Assembly (NCBI GenBank): GCA_009869945.1
Contig: WIXG01000166.1
Coordinates: 103,310 to 167,309 of the forward strand
DNA: 64,000 bases
Direction: 5' to 3'
Origin: Mesaphorura yosii
Taxonomy: Eukaryota; Arthropoda; Collembola; Poduromorpha; Tullbergiidae
The position numbers and the translations under genes were made by a program. Below are positions 12,697 through 24,342 of this stretch, piece after piece; the stretch's first letter is position 1, and each line of letters starts with the position of its first letter. The notes beneath the pieces are model-generated. The model saw nothing but the letters and a program-made list of their open reading frames with translations. It was not told where the DNA came from and did not search any database.

Positions 12697-13288
12697 TTCT
12701 AATTGACAAGTACTAAAATTCCGCAGTGGAGTTAAAGCGACTGATTTACGATGTAAGGCCGACTAGATATCAGACTGTTTTGTGGTGTTTTTGAATCGCG
12801 ACCGCTCCACCCGACCCACATGCACATGGACTTTGTTTTAATAGGAAAATTCCATTACCTGTTGAATTCGTACTCTTGCTGCATTGCAGATTTTCTTGGA
12901 TTCGCATTTGTTCTTTGTACTGGTACGGGTACTTGTGGCCACTGGCCATTACATAATGGCATTGGCAGTGACAGGAGACAAGAAAATTAGCATGCTTGTG
13001 CGAAAATTACAGACAACAACGAATGAATGGTATTATTACGAATACTGGTTTAAGACGAAGATCATTGCGGATATGGCTTGCGTCACTGCAGTTTATCTTA
13101 AAGGAAACGGATATTGGCAGAGATGAAGGTATTTCTTCGAGACGCACACACTAGTAATGAATCATAAACTGAGCAATTCCTTTCTATTTCATCAGTCGAC
13201 AAGACGGACACATTGTCATGTGTCATTTCAGGTCGACCTCGCTAGAATTAGTTAAATTCTTTTCAATTCAAGAGCACAGACAGTCAAA
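12697..13288. other. Intergenic region between divergent genes
   Basis: This stretch separates the divergent start codons of the SCaMC gene (minus) and the secreted cysteine-containing gene (plus), so it should hold both promoters. I see no clear TATA box. A TCAGTC initiator-like motif lies near 13193. No coding exon is evident. Confidence 0.5.
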
Positions 13289-14393
13289 ATGAAGCACCAA
13301 ACTTCCTTCGCAATCTCTTTCGGATTCCTCATCGCATTCGCTTTCTTGTTTGGCTCTCCAATTACGGTGTATACTTTTCCACAGACTGATTTCAGGACTT
13401 CTACGCAATTTAAACGTGGCTCGGACATAACTTTTTCCGGCTCTAGTTCAGCAAGTAGTGGCAATGGCCAAAGCCCAGCACAAGGAGTCCAGTTTCATTC
13501 CGGAATTTCATTTCCCGTGTCCTCTTCAATTGGCTTTGGCATGAGTAAGGCTCCAGCTTCGTCGCCGGTCCTGCCAGTTCGACCGCTGCCGTTGGAAGAA
13601 TCCAATCAACAAAAGCAGGACGTCAAATTGTAAGTCGAAGTTCTTGCTTTTCATATTGTCGAATGTCATAAGACACGTAATTCGTAATTGGTAATTGAAT
13701 TGACTTTATTACTGCATATCTGCTTTCGTAGAAGCAAACTGTGTCCTCAAGCCACCAGTCCAACGGACGAATTCTTCACAAGATACGATTCGAGTACAGG
13801 GCAATGTGGAACGATTGGGCTTCGCGAACACTGCCCAGAAAACATGGTATTCTACAGTTTCCCGGAAAGTAAGATTTATGGACAGTGTGACTGCATGTAT
13901 GAGGTTGGAAATCAGAAGCCTTTTGTGTACAACTCACGTGAGAACAAATGCTTTCAAGTCTTCGAGCAGGTTAGTCGATCAATCTTTAGTCACTGCACGG
14001 TGCGGGTGCATTTACGAATTTATGAAATCCAAAATGTGGTCGGGTACTTTTTAGGGTTATTGTTCACCTGGACAGTGGATAACTCCCAATGAGGACGGGA
14101 ATCCAGTTTGCACGAGAAGCAAATGTCAGAACATTTTTGCTGGTGCTGAGCGACAAAGCGCGTCGGACTTCGTGCTTTACAGAGGCGAATGCGTGCGATT
14201 AAATCAACCATTTTACAACTGTCAGCAAGACGAGGTTATCGGCTTCTCCGGTGGTGAATTGGAGCCCAAGTGCAAGCTAAAGATTGATATCGGAATCAAG
14301 GGCGTTGGATCGGTGAAAAGTCTCAAGTGCGCACCGGGCACGTTCTTGAGCATTACGGGAAAGTGCCAGCAAGGATTCAGTTGGGACTTTTAA
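13289..14393 (+). CDS. Secreted cysteine-containing protein (DUF4789-like), 3 exons
   Basis: Exons 13289-13629, 13732-13969 and 14055-14393 join in frame to 305 residues. A hydrophobic signal peptide covers about residues 1-30 (FGFLIAFAFLFG). A Ser/Gly/Pro-rich segment of about 85 residues follows. The rest is cysteine-containing, with about 14 Cys spaced in short blocks such as CPENMVFY, CDCMYEV and GYCSPGQW. This arrangement recalls the arthropod DUF4789 family of secreted proteins of unknown function. That assignment is by pattern only. No catalytic motif is visible. The product should be extracellular, perhaps cuticular or haemolymph. Its 3' end converges on the CUB-trypsin gene, with only 169 nt between the two stop codons. 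Confidence 0.82.
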
Positions 14394-14562
14394 TCCCTGT
14401 AACGTGTTATCTTTGAACTCTACACTTCAATCTTCATTGCATGCAAACTTAACAACTTTAATTGAACCAATTAAGCTTTTTAAATTCAACAAACATATTT
14501 TGAATTGAATGAATTAAACCGCCGAATTTATGTGCGAAGGGATTCCTCAGCTCATTCGTGAT

Positions 14563-16370
14563 TTACTTCTTGCAGTAGGTTTCACCTACGTGAGAACATT
14601 TAACAGTTAGTTCAACTTCACTCGTGTGCAAGGTTAAAGTCTAGTGAAAATGTTACCTGTGGTAGCTTCGATCCAGCTCAGGTAGTTGGAGACTCGTGCA
14701 TACACGCCCGGGTAGTTTTGGGTGGCGCATCCGGCTCCAAAGCTAGTCACTCCAATATTGTACCACAAACCGTTGGTTTGATTCTGGTAGTCAACTGAGC
14801 CGCCACTGTCTCCTTGGCACGTGTCCTGACCCGGCTTGAAGGTACCTGTGAACAATGACCAAATCATTCTAACTTGCATCACACTCAATTTTGTTTATCT
14901 GACTGGTTTGTCTGAGCATACAGAACATGTTGGGTGTAATTTGGCTGGATCCGTAGTATGGACTGCACTGAGATTGCGTCAGCACGGGGAGGATGACCTT
15001 TTGCAGAGTATTGGACGGAGGGTTGTTGTTTGTAGCTCCCGCCTGCACAACTTGGGTGGTTCCGTAGCCGCTGGCGGTCACATTGAATCCTTGATACGTT
15101 TGTGGCTGCTGGAGGCTGTACGGAAGGCAGACTGGTCCGACCTGGCAAGCAGAAACAAATTCTCGTGAGCATTCATTAGTTTAGGAGCATCGCCGTCTGA
15201 AAAGGCTCACATTTTTTCCGTAGGTGATCGGAGTTGGGAGGTGGACTAGAGTCAAGTCACCTGAAATTATGCACATGGACAATTACACGCCGTTCTTGAG
15301 TCTTAGATTCGAAAATCGAAAGCAGACTTACCGTCAAGAGTGTTGCGGTTAAATGCCGGATTTTGCACATAGTAATCGGAAACGATCATTTGTGATTGTG
15401 AGCCAGTAGTCACGGGGTTGGAAGTCGTGTTGTAGTACACGTTGATTTTGTTACCATTTTGGAAGTCCATTGTGCAGTGAGCAGCGGTCAGAATCTGTTC
15501 CAACAAATAGCTACAATGTTAAACTTGCCGCACGCCGATTGAAGGTGCATATGCAACTGAAACTTACCCAATTGGGGCTGATGATGGTTCCACCGCAGAC
15601 GCCGCCGGAGCCAGTTGCTGGGTTGTAGACAAAGAGCATGACTCTCCATGGGAATTCGCCTGCAGCAGCGGCTGTTCCTCCAACAATACGGGTTTGCTAA
15701 AAAATGAAAAAAAATTATGCCCGTGGCCAAAGAATCAGGATAATTAGGATAGAGAATGACTGCTTACTGGGTATTTAACCCCGCAAGAGCACGTAGAGTT
15801 TGTAGATCCTGAAACGGGAGCCACGGTGGTGGGGCTCGCTGTGGTTGGGGCAGCGGTCGTTGGAGCAGCAGTTGTTGCCGATGAACCACTAACGACGGAG
15901 ATTGTGCATGTGTATCGACGCGTGGCGGAGTTTGTTCCACTTTTGAAGCCAATGTTCAATTGATTTCCTGTGGACTGCTGTGTCGCGACGGACGCGCCGT
16001 TCGTGCCGCAGTAGCCGGTCCTGGCGTCGGAGAAGGTGGAACTGCCTGCGAGGGAGAAGTACAGGTAGTCAGTGCTGCAGGGCACGTTGACGTCACTGCA
16101 ACTGACAGTCATCGTGGTTCCAGCTGGCGACGAGATAAATATCTGGCAGTTGAGGTTGCTTGGGTAGTTGCCGGGGTAGTTGACTGACTCCAGTGTGGCA
16201 GCCTGGTTGGCGGCGCTGAAGGCGTAGCTGCCCGAGCAGGAACTCTGCTTTGGTTGGATGACTGGAGTCACCGGAACCACAGGCGGAGGTGGGAAGTCGC
16301 TTTTGGGTTGGATTGGCACTTGTGCAGCACAGACGCTGACAGCAGCCAACAAAACGATCAAGAATGCCAT
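14563..16370 (-). CDS. CUB-domain trypsin-like serine protease, 7 exons
   Basis: Secreted S1-family endopeptidase with an N-terminal CUB domain, a form common in arthropods. Exons: 15768-16370, 15568-15696, 15332-15494, 15211-15260, 14922-15141, 14657-14845 and 14563-14585, giving 458 residues. It has a signal peptide (residues 1-15), a Pro-rich spacer, a CUB domain at about 45-160, a Thr/Ala/Pro linker, and the activation site QTRIVGG. The triad is His in LTAAHC, Asp in GDLTLVHL and Ser in GDSGG. The pocket Asp in GQDTCQGDSGG predicts cleavage after Lys/Arg. I preferred a 23-nt last exon ending WIEATTGETYCKK because it supplies the usual C-terminal Cys. Reading through its donor instead ends at TAA 14634-14636 with GNIFTRL. 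A digestive or cascade protease is likely. Confidence 0.9.
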
Positions 16371-16409
16371 TTTGGAATTCGATTAATTCTCTGGAATGGA
16401 CGAATCTAA

Positions 16410-16446
16410 TCTGAACCTTGCCCTACCAGGGCATCTTGCTTTTATA
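16410..16446 (-). promoter_or_regulatory. TATA-initiator core promoter of the CUB-trypsin gene
   Basis: Read on the minus strand, TATAAAAG (16446-16439) is followed 34 nt later by the initiator TTCAGA (16415-16410). Transcription should begin near 16412, giving a 5' leader of about 42 nt before the ATG at 16370. Spacing and motifs match arthropod TATA-Inr promoters, which fits a strongly or tissue-specifically expressed protease. Confidence 0.7.
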
Positions 16447-17485
16447 AGCGTCGCCGTGGAGTGTCAAGGTGAAGGGCAATTGAAAATTCAAGCGTCCATC
16501 TACGTCTGCGCTCATTCTGACTAAAATCTGGCAATTCGCAATTCTATTGTGTACGTTACGCGTGTAAGCGCAGTCATGTTTAAGGATTTTAAATATCAAT
16601 ACAAAAATGACAGAATTTAAAACCACAAGTTAAGTGTGGAATCAAGTGGCACATTTACAATGGCTCAATGGAATCATTGTTGAAACAAATGCCAATGATT
16701 TGCAAGTTGCAGATGAACCGAGGAATGTCAGAAACAGCGATTGGTTGGTGGAATTCTTTGACAATTTGCGAAATTGGCTCGTGTAACAACGCCTAGAACA
16801 TTTTCGATTTGCCATTGACCTCCGGTGAAGCTCTCCGAGGCCAAATTAAAGAATTTTGTGCTCAATGGCAACGGATTTGCACTTAGGATTTCATTGGCTG
16901 CGAAATCAAACGCGAGCCATTGACGTCTTTCTTCACAGAACAAGGATTCTAGTTAAACCGCAAATAGTTCAGGCGTCTAGTTGTTTATTCAGATGATTTT
17001 GTTTGCAGTTTCGATTCAATGGGTTCATGGCTGAATACAGACGCAATTATCTCAGAATTTAGCTATCATTTATCATTCCATTCTGCGATTTGATATTAAA
17101 TTAGCCAGAGTGAAGGAAATTGCCATCGTACGGGTGGGATTTCTACAAGATAACGACTTAACCAATGATTTGTGGGTACATTTCCAAAACTGACTTGATG
17201 ACGCATTTATTCATCAAACATCGCATGGATGGCTGAATCAATTTAGTTTTATACATAATTAACATTTCGCAAAGATTAAATAAAAGATTGCTGTACTGCC
17301 GAAGAAGAGAACCTTACTGGCTTAATCAAATGGTTTAGATTCACTCACATGAGAACTCAGAACACAGAAGTTACTATTTGTCATGTCCAAAATGCCACGA
17401 TTGCCATTGCTAAACTACGACGCAAGCACATAAGTACACATTAACGTTAGCACCATGCGCACTTTTCAGCCTTAAATCCTCGTAC
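16447..17485. other. Intergenic region
   Basis: No gene is recognised. It lies between the CUB-trypsin promoter and the 3' end of the Ser/Pro-rich gene. Several ATTGG/CCAAT-type motifs occur around 16670-16920, without a clear order. Confidence 0.5.
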
Positions 17486-19519
17486 TTAGAATATCATCTT
17501 CCTAACACTGGACAACAAGGACCCAATCGCGGATCTCGGCCTGTCCTCATTCAGAGATGAGAGCATAGACGAGGACGACGATGGGGGTGGTGCGAAAGGA
17601 TGGTGACCGGCTGAGGAGGGCGGATGCGAATGCGAGTGCGTATGCGACGAATACGGTGACGAAGAGGATGGCGAGTGGTGATGGTAGATAATGACGGGGT
17701 CCGATACCTCTACACTCGAGCTCGGCGGTCCATCTCTTATCACCGTTCCCGAGGACGACGGGTTGGCGAGCAAATCGTACATGCTGTCGAAGTCTGTGTA
17801 CGAAGGCGCTGAAGCAGAAATCAATGGACTGACTCCGACTGATTGCTGCTTCAATGAAGAAGATGGAGAGTAGTACACGGATTCATGAGGCGCAAGACTG
17901 CTGCCACTGCCCGTGGCAAGAGAAGGAGAAGAAAGAGCGGATGTCTTCGGAGGAGCTACGGCTACACCACCCGCTCGAAGCTTTAGGAATAGCAGGTCTT
18001 GCGCAGACAGCGATGGTCGCAACGATGCGGGAGGCACGACGTACTTGCTCGTGTCCAACGTTGGCGCAAGCAGAGAATCCGCTGGCAAAGCTCCGCTCCT
18101 CACCAAATGCGGCACGAGATTCAGGAGCAGATTCATCTTTTCTTCTAAGTTGCTGATCGCAGCGGTGGAAGGGGCAGACGGCGACGACGAGGGCGAGGAT
18201 GGTTGAACGTATTTTGAACCTGAATAGGACAAAGGAAGGGTTGACCCGGCAGAACTTCCTCCGGTGAGACTCACAGTTTTCAGGAACTGATCAGGCGGCA
18301 GACCTCCGATATTCTTGTTATACTGCTTGAAAAAGTGCTCACTTTCGGTCAGCAGTTGATTCGTGTTTAACATTTGTGACTTGGGCCCAGGTTCGAAAGT
18401 GACTGCGTATGGCTTGTGAGGAGTCGGCGTGATGTAATGGATGGAACCAGGTGCCGAGGGACTGGACCCAGTTTGTATTTTTGAAGTGACTTGCAACGCA
18501 TAAGATTGTGGAGACAAATTGCCGGCTACTGTCGGACCCGAGCTGGAAAAAAGACGAGTGGATTGCGGGCCTGTTGTGGGCGGTGAATTTGGCAGCACTG
18601 TCGCTGGGTGGTAGTGCGATTTTGCTATTTCGTAGTCAGCATTGGATGATTGTTGCGATACTTTCGGGGGAGGTCGGGAGAAGAACGAAGTGGCAATCGA
18701 GCTCGGCTGGTAAGGTGAGGCGTTTGGATTCGTGTAATGACTCTGAAATCCGTTGCCTGTCGGCCTCCTGGCACTGAACCCGCTGGGGCCAACTACGGAG
18801 GAACTCGATGGCCCACTTCCGATGAACGGTGAACTCGGTCCACTTGGGATTGGACTGCTGAATGAAGGGCTCGGCCCCGAAAAGGACGAGAAGATCTGGC
18901 TTGGGATTGGCTGCCCGTCCTTGTAAACATTCGACATTTGCGAGTACGTGAATGGACCAACAACCGGTTGTTGCGGTTGCGAAATGGAATTGGCTGCCGG
19001 TTGATTGTTGAATTTGTTCGTCTGTTGCTGTTGATTCTGTATCAGGAACGCTGCTGCTGCCAGGAAGTTGGTCAATGCTGTCGGGTCCGGAGTTGGAGTT
19101 GGCTGCGGCTGCGAGAACGACTGCTGCTCCTCTTTCTCCTGCTGCTTCTCTTTATTCGGTCTTGAAAATGGCCGACGAGGCCAATATCTACTTCTCCAGA
19201 ATGGCCGTCGCTTCTTGTTTGATGGTGGCTCCAAGTAAGGCTTCAAATCCTTCGGATCTTTCCCGGTGTCTTTGCCGTTGCCCGGTTTCACAGTCGATCC
19301 CGTGCTGGATTCGAGGTTCGAGTTCGACTCTGTGCTTGTGGACGCAGAGAAATTGGACGGGGGCTCTGCGGATGCATTGTACAGCTGAAGTTGGAGTGTC
19401 AATAACGCAAAAAATGCAACCTGTACATAAATCACATAGCAGAAAGTAGAACAAAGTTCAGGGAACTGACCTTGGGTGAAGTGCACGTATGAGAAATTTC
19501 TCACCTGTATGAGCCTCAT
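17486..19519 (-). CDS. Secreted Ser/Pro/Gln/His-rich low-complexity protein
   Basis: Exons 19505-19519 and 17486-19420 join across an 84-nt intron to 649 residues. The 5-codon first exon MRLIQ completes a good signal peptide ending near NASA, which is why I chose this start over longer readings. The mature chain is about two thirds Ser, Pro, Gly, Thr, Gln and Asn. A basic patch (KKRRPFWRSRYWPRRPF) lies near residue 70, a Gln-rich stretch near 120, and a His/Ser run HHHSPSSSSPYSSHTHSH lies near the C-terminus. No folded domain is recognised. It could be a cuticle, silk-like, glue or other matrix protein, but there is no direct evidence for any of these. Both splice borders are GT-AG and the frame is open throughout. 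Confidence 0.72.
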   Translation of the reverse strand: MRLIQVRNFSYVHFTQGQFPELCSTFCYVIYVQVAFFALLTLQLQLYNASAEPPSNFSASTSTESNSNLESSTGSTVKPGNGKDTGKDPKDLKPYLEPPSNKKRRPFWRSRYWPRRPFSRPNKEKQQEKEEQQSFSQPQPTPTPDPTALTNFLAAAAFLIQNQQQQTNKFNNQPAANSISQPQQPVVGPFTYSQMSNVYKDGQPIPSQIFSSFSGPSPSFSSPIPSGPSSPFIGSGPSSSSVVGPSGFSARRPTGNGFQSHYTNPNASPYQPSSIATSFFSRPPPKVSQQSSNADYEIAKSHYHPATVLPNSPPTTGPQSTRLFSSSGPTVAGNLSPQSYALQVTSKIQTGSSPSAPGSIHYITPTPHKPYAVTFEPGPKSQMLNTNQLLTESEHFFKQYNKNIGGLPPDQFLKTVSLTGGSSAGSTLPLSYSGSKYVQPSSPSSSPSAPSTAAISNLEEKMNLLLNLVPHLVRSGALPADSLLAPTLDTSKYVVPPASLRPSLSAQDLLFLKLRAGGVAVAPPKTSALSSPSLATGSGSSLAPHESVYYSPSSSLKQQSVGVSPLISASAPSYTDFDSMYDLLANPSSSGTVIRDGPPSSSVEVSDPVIIYHHHSPSSSSPYSSHTHSHSHPPSSAGHHPFAPPPSSSSSMLSSLNEDRPRSAIGSLLSSVRKMIF

Positions 19520-20608
19520 TTTGGAATCGGCCTGGAAATAATTCCGCTTTCCAAGTTCCAACCGGTACTTCTTGTCTCTGTCCTGCCAGCAACCTGCCAA
19601 CTTCAGTGTACGGACCGAAATGGCTGCAAATTGCAAAAAAAATCTGAAAGTGAAAGCCGAAAGCCAAATTTATCTGCATAATCACAAACTTGCATGCAGT
19701 TTTCCGTTTAAGATACACGTGAATGATTACACGCAAGCACGATGCATTCGAGCCGTATGAGAACCGGTAACCAGTGTCATTATCATAATAATCATAAGTC
19801 AAGAGAGCATCGATGGGACTGGCAAGCAATTGTCTTTTGACTTCTTGACTCTTGACTTGGCTGCGAAGGCGTGCAATTTGCTCGCAGCTGCAGCGCTGGC
19901 AGCTCAAAGGCAGAGATAAATTCGATGGAAGATGAGACGACGCGACGACTCGTTTGACGAGTTTCGTGAGAATCGTGAATGCCTACTTCTCATTCGAAGA
20001 GATGAAGACCGTAGTTGAAGTGGCAGACGAGTAAATTGCATGCTTTTGGGTTCTGGTGTTTGGTCGGATAAATAATTGTACACAAATATGCAAATAAACC
20101 AATAAACTTTGACACCAAGAGCGCGCATAGGCGAGGCAGACCGCCGCTGCATCGCAGCGTAATTAAATCACTTTCACTTTATCAACAAATTTTGAATTCT
20201 TGAACGTCACAGAATCGTGGATTCGTGGATTTAATGACTCACACCAAACTCCTGCCGAACAGCATTGTCAACTGTTTGGCCATAAAATTATTCCTGTCTC
20301 CTGACGAGTGTGACTGGTTCAGTGACCACGACCACACTCGAAAGAGATATGTGGCCAGGATGTTTACAAAGGAAATACCAGAAGCATGAAACTTGCATTG
20401 CAGATGCGAGAAGATTTTATTGTTATTGTTGTGTACTCTGTTAAAGATTTCTAATTACATAATTTCAAATTTTTGAGAACTAACCAAATGATTGCTGTTA
20501 GTCGTGGCAAATTAATCAAGCTGTCCGCCATTTCGTAATACTTTCGATTTCGACACGTTTGGGAAGAATAATACTGATTTAAGGCACAATAATTAAAAGC
20601 TTCGGTAC
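19520..20608. other. Intergenic region
   Basis: No coding exon is supported. The 5' part should hold the promoter of the Ser/Pro-rich gene. TTTATT at 20416-20421 would be an AATAAA on the minus strand, about 190 nt past the stop of the NHLRC2 gene. Confidence 0.5.
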
Positions 20609-23600
20609 TTAGGCCTCCTTAAAGAAGTCTACGGATGGATGGTAGTCCAACACGAAGGGCTCTGAAGTGCTTTTGTCAATCGTGTCGTCAACTTCCACCC
20701 GCAAGTGAAATTTTAACGTCTTCCGATAGCACGAGGACGCTCCACAGAAGAATATGTTGGCTTGTACTACCATATTTGAGTCGTCAGGCACACGCAGGTC
20801 TTCAATGAAGACAGTTCCGATTTCTGCAGTCGTTGTGTTTAGCATGCCTGACTTGCTGACAGTCTTTTCGTTGTAGCGACCCAGTCTCCATTCCCCACCT
20901 TCCAAATTAGTCGGCAGATTATAAATCTCCAAAAGAACACTGAAGGCACTTGAATCGGGAGACAATTTTATGAAGTAGTCTTGATCGAAGTCTTGAATTG
21001 TATTTGGGCTTGATGTGCCAGCAATTGACGTTGAAACGGTGCTGTTCTCACCCCGGCTAAGTTTGAGCTAGAAAGTCACGAAAGAAAGTTTGCGGAGCTG
21101 ATTGCAATAGTCAACGGATGAGTACTAGGAAAAAAACTAACCTCAGTTACAGTTCTTTTGTTCAAATGAGCAACTTTAATGCAATGATTGTTTGTGTCTG
21201 CAATATACAGGAGACTTTGTTCTTGGTTGACTGATATCCCATTTGGTTCATTCAGCTGCAGGCCATAAAACAAAAGTTCAGAATTGGTCTATTGGGACTT
21301 TTGCTACGTTTGCAAGTTACCTGAGCCAACACCTCGTGTACTTTAGGTCCCATCGGTGACTGGCTCCTTTTTCTGAGGACAAATTGGCCACTTAAAGCAC
21401 CACAAACGTTGCCCGCTGTGCCAGTTCCAATTATTGTAGCACAATGTTTAGTGTCACGGTCAATCATTTTTATCTGATTATGAAAGAAACAAAATGCACG
21501 TTAAGCGTTTGTTTCGTAATAATTAAAGCAACCTTAATAAAGAAATGAAAACAAACCTTGTGATTGTAAGTATCTGCAATGAATACTATTTTGGATCCTT
21601 GGGCCGAGCACACTCCAACTGGATGCTGCAATCGCACGTCGTAGCCACATCCATCAGCATCGCCATAAGCAAATAGATTCTAGAACAATTTCATCAGTCC
21701 TAATCACTTTGTCGCAAATCGTATCATATCTGCGGCCCAGCACGATTTACCCTACCGAAGGATCTTTTGCTCCACCGACAAAAGGCATCACTCGTCCAGC
21801 CGAATTTATCATCCTTATTGTTGAACTTTCACTATCCGCAACGAAAATCATTTTGTCATTCTCGTCCTGCATTTGACCAACGCAGATTCCACTTGGCTGG
21901 CAGAACGAGGCCTTGCGTATGTACATGTTGTTCCGATTCTCCTCCTTTCCGGTGCCAGCAACCAAGTCAAAGCAATTGGGCAGATGTCTGTGCGAGAAGT
22001 AATTACTAATTAAATGCTGATGCATTGGAAAAGAGGCCGAGGCAGAAAATTAGCTTACGAGACCGAGAACAGCTGCACAGGGGCAAAGGAGTAACAAAAT
22101 ATTTGATGATTTCCGGCTGCAGCAATAAGCAGCGCGTCGTTACCGTAAAATGTTAAGTCCCACGGTGACTTTAATTGAACTATTTGATCGTTATCAGCTG
22201 TGGCGGCGTGTGGTTCTACAAGGGTTGATACCATTCTGGCTTTCAAATCAACCTGACCCAAGTTATAATGAATTAGCAGGCGAAGACATTTCGTTTGCAT
22301 GGTGATATAAATAAGTGAGTTGGCTACCTGTCTCACACAGTGATTTCCAGTATCAGCTACATAAAACACAGATTCATCACGAAAATCCACAGCCACACCT
22401 TGTGGGTTGTAAAATCTCGCCGTTTTGAAATCTCCATCCACGTAACCACTTTGAACGCCTCCGATTACCTCCTGTGTTTAAAAGAGGGAGAAATTTGCAT
22501 TCAATGAACGAGAAGAAGGGACTCTGACTTACCTTGACTTGTCCCTCTGAAGTGCACAAAATAAGGCGATTGTTTCCACTGTCGGAAATGACTAGTTGAT
22601 CGTTATGTAGGAGTATCTTTCCTGCAAAGAAATCAATTTATAGGTGCAGTTCCGACAGGTTCTAGACAAAGTAGCCTACCTGGAAACCTCAGAGTGGTCT
22701 GACTTGGTTCTGAAGTCTCTTGTTCAGGTGCCACGTTTGAATCAACAATGTCTCGGGCAGAAGAAGGTTGAACTTGGGAGAAATCAATTTTCGAATTGAA
22801 AAACTCCAAAGAATGTTCAAGCAGAGTTTCCAAGTTTTCTTTATGACCATGACCCTCTCCGACGAGAGTAAAAATTAAATTCAGCTTGGATGGCATCTCT
22901 TGTTGGCTTGGTCCACGAGTAGGTCCAAAAATTAAGAGCGTGGGCCAGCAATAAATATTTAAAGCATTCCAGAGTTTGCAGTCTGGGTCATTAACAACAT
23001 CAGTATGAGTCATTCGGTTGCGCTTCACAAAAGCCCGGATGGAGTCGGTATCCTTTTCCCTGGTAAACTTTGGCGAATGGACGGAAATGATTTTGATTTG
23101 ACAACCTCCATTAGAGTCACTCTCTTCTTTGAACTTGGACATGAACTTGCCGTACACTTGTCGCACATCTTCTATAGAGTGGATGCAATTGATGCAGCAA
23201 TGAGTAAAGAATTCCAAAATAATGATTGCTCGAGCAGATTCTGCTGCAAGATTTGGTGGGATTTCAGTGTTGATCCACTCGAAACCTGTAAGAATTCACT
23301 GATTTAGTCTTACGCAACTGCCAATGGACTTCATTTAAGAGCGACCAGCTCAATATAAATAAAGCATGATTTCAATCCTTGAATTTAATGCTTACCAGTG
23401 CCAAAAGATAGGCTGACAGGATTCTTTCCTTCCAGGAGTTCATTTGTGTCAGATGATTCTTGTAAAGATTTGGTAACTCGATAACAGGAACTTAAATGAC
23501 TCCATATTAAACGTTTGTTCTTCGATTTTGCATCAGATTCTGTAAAACGGTAAAATGATAGCATGGTCAACGGTCAGGTGTACCCAGATTCCAGTTGCCG

Positions 23601-23801
23601 CCGCCTGCGCGTTGCCAAATGCTTACCATTTCCATTGCCATCCACCAAATTTTGGTTAACAGTTTCAAGAAGCTCTGCCGTTCGTATTGTAATTTCCTGC
23701 ACACGATCTCCATCTGACTGACTGACTCCTGGTTGTACTGACCCTGACTCCGGTTCGGAAGCCGCCAAGCTAAGTCCACCAACGTTCACATTAGCAGCCA
23801 T
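20609..23801 (-). CDS. NHLRC2: NHL repeat-containing protein 2 (thioredoxin-like + NHL propeller), 11 exons
   Basis: Exons: 23627-23801, 23396-23539, 22680-23285, 22533-22621, 22328-22471, 22059-22252, 21756-21987, 21557-21679, 21321-21473, 21142-21255 and 20609-21067, giving 810 residues in frame. Residues about 107-310 are thioredoxin-like with the unusual CCINC active-site motif of NHLRC2. A six-bladed NHL propeller follows, with blades such as [40 protein letters not shown] and [12 protein letters not shown]-terminal beta-rich domain ends the protein. The N-terminus is about 80 residues longer than in vertebrate relatives (about 726 residues). Vertebrate NHLRC2 is a cytosolic protein needed for survival and linked to the cytoskeleton and redox balance. 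The molecular role here is inferred from homology only. Confidence 0.92.
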
Positions 23802-24342
23802 AGCCAATTTGGATTGAGTCTTGAATCCTGAAAGTGCAGTCGTCCGATCCCAGCTCCAGTTCTTAAAACTTGCTAAAGCTCACTTCTCGACGGTGATCTA
23901 TTCAATTCCCCATAGCTGCAGGTGGCAACCACGTTATTATGACTATATGACGAGTGATGTGACTAATTAGAAGGCACTGAATTGAAGTAGTCAGCTAATG
24001 CTGATTCGGACTGTTTATGACTCATTAAAATCATGAGACCGTATAAATGATACTCGTGCAATGTTATTCGAATTCCCACTTGTGCTGATCATATGAGAAT
24101 GTGAGCTAGAGAAAGAACGAGGCGAGTATGAGACACTTGCTTCGTGTGGATCGCTTCACCTTCAACGCCAACGTTTTTCTAGAATTTCAGGCTAACTACA
24201 AATATTCGAAAGCAGGTATACAATTAATTGACTCACGCTTTCTTATGATTCTGCGAACGTTTATTTATCAACTGAAGCCCATTTAGTTAACAGCATATTT
24301 AACAAATATATAGCTTCTGGTTCAGCTAGGTCCATGTTGACG
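23802..24342. other. Intergenic region upstream of NHLRC2
   Basis: Promoter side of NHLRC2 and 3' side of the next protease gene. TTTATT at 24260-24265 is a minus-strand AATAAA, 78 nt past the stop codon of that protease. No further gene is seen. Confidence 0.5.

Noticed and set aside
14634-14656. TAA at 14634-14636 as the only end of the CUB-trypsin
   Set aside because: A good donor at 14656 and acceptor at 14586 produce a more typical trypsin end with its Cys; kept only as an alternative.
17691-18777. Plus-strand frames opposite the Ser/Pro-rich secreted protein
   Set aside because: Antisense shadows of a compositionally biased exon; no start context or domain.
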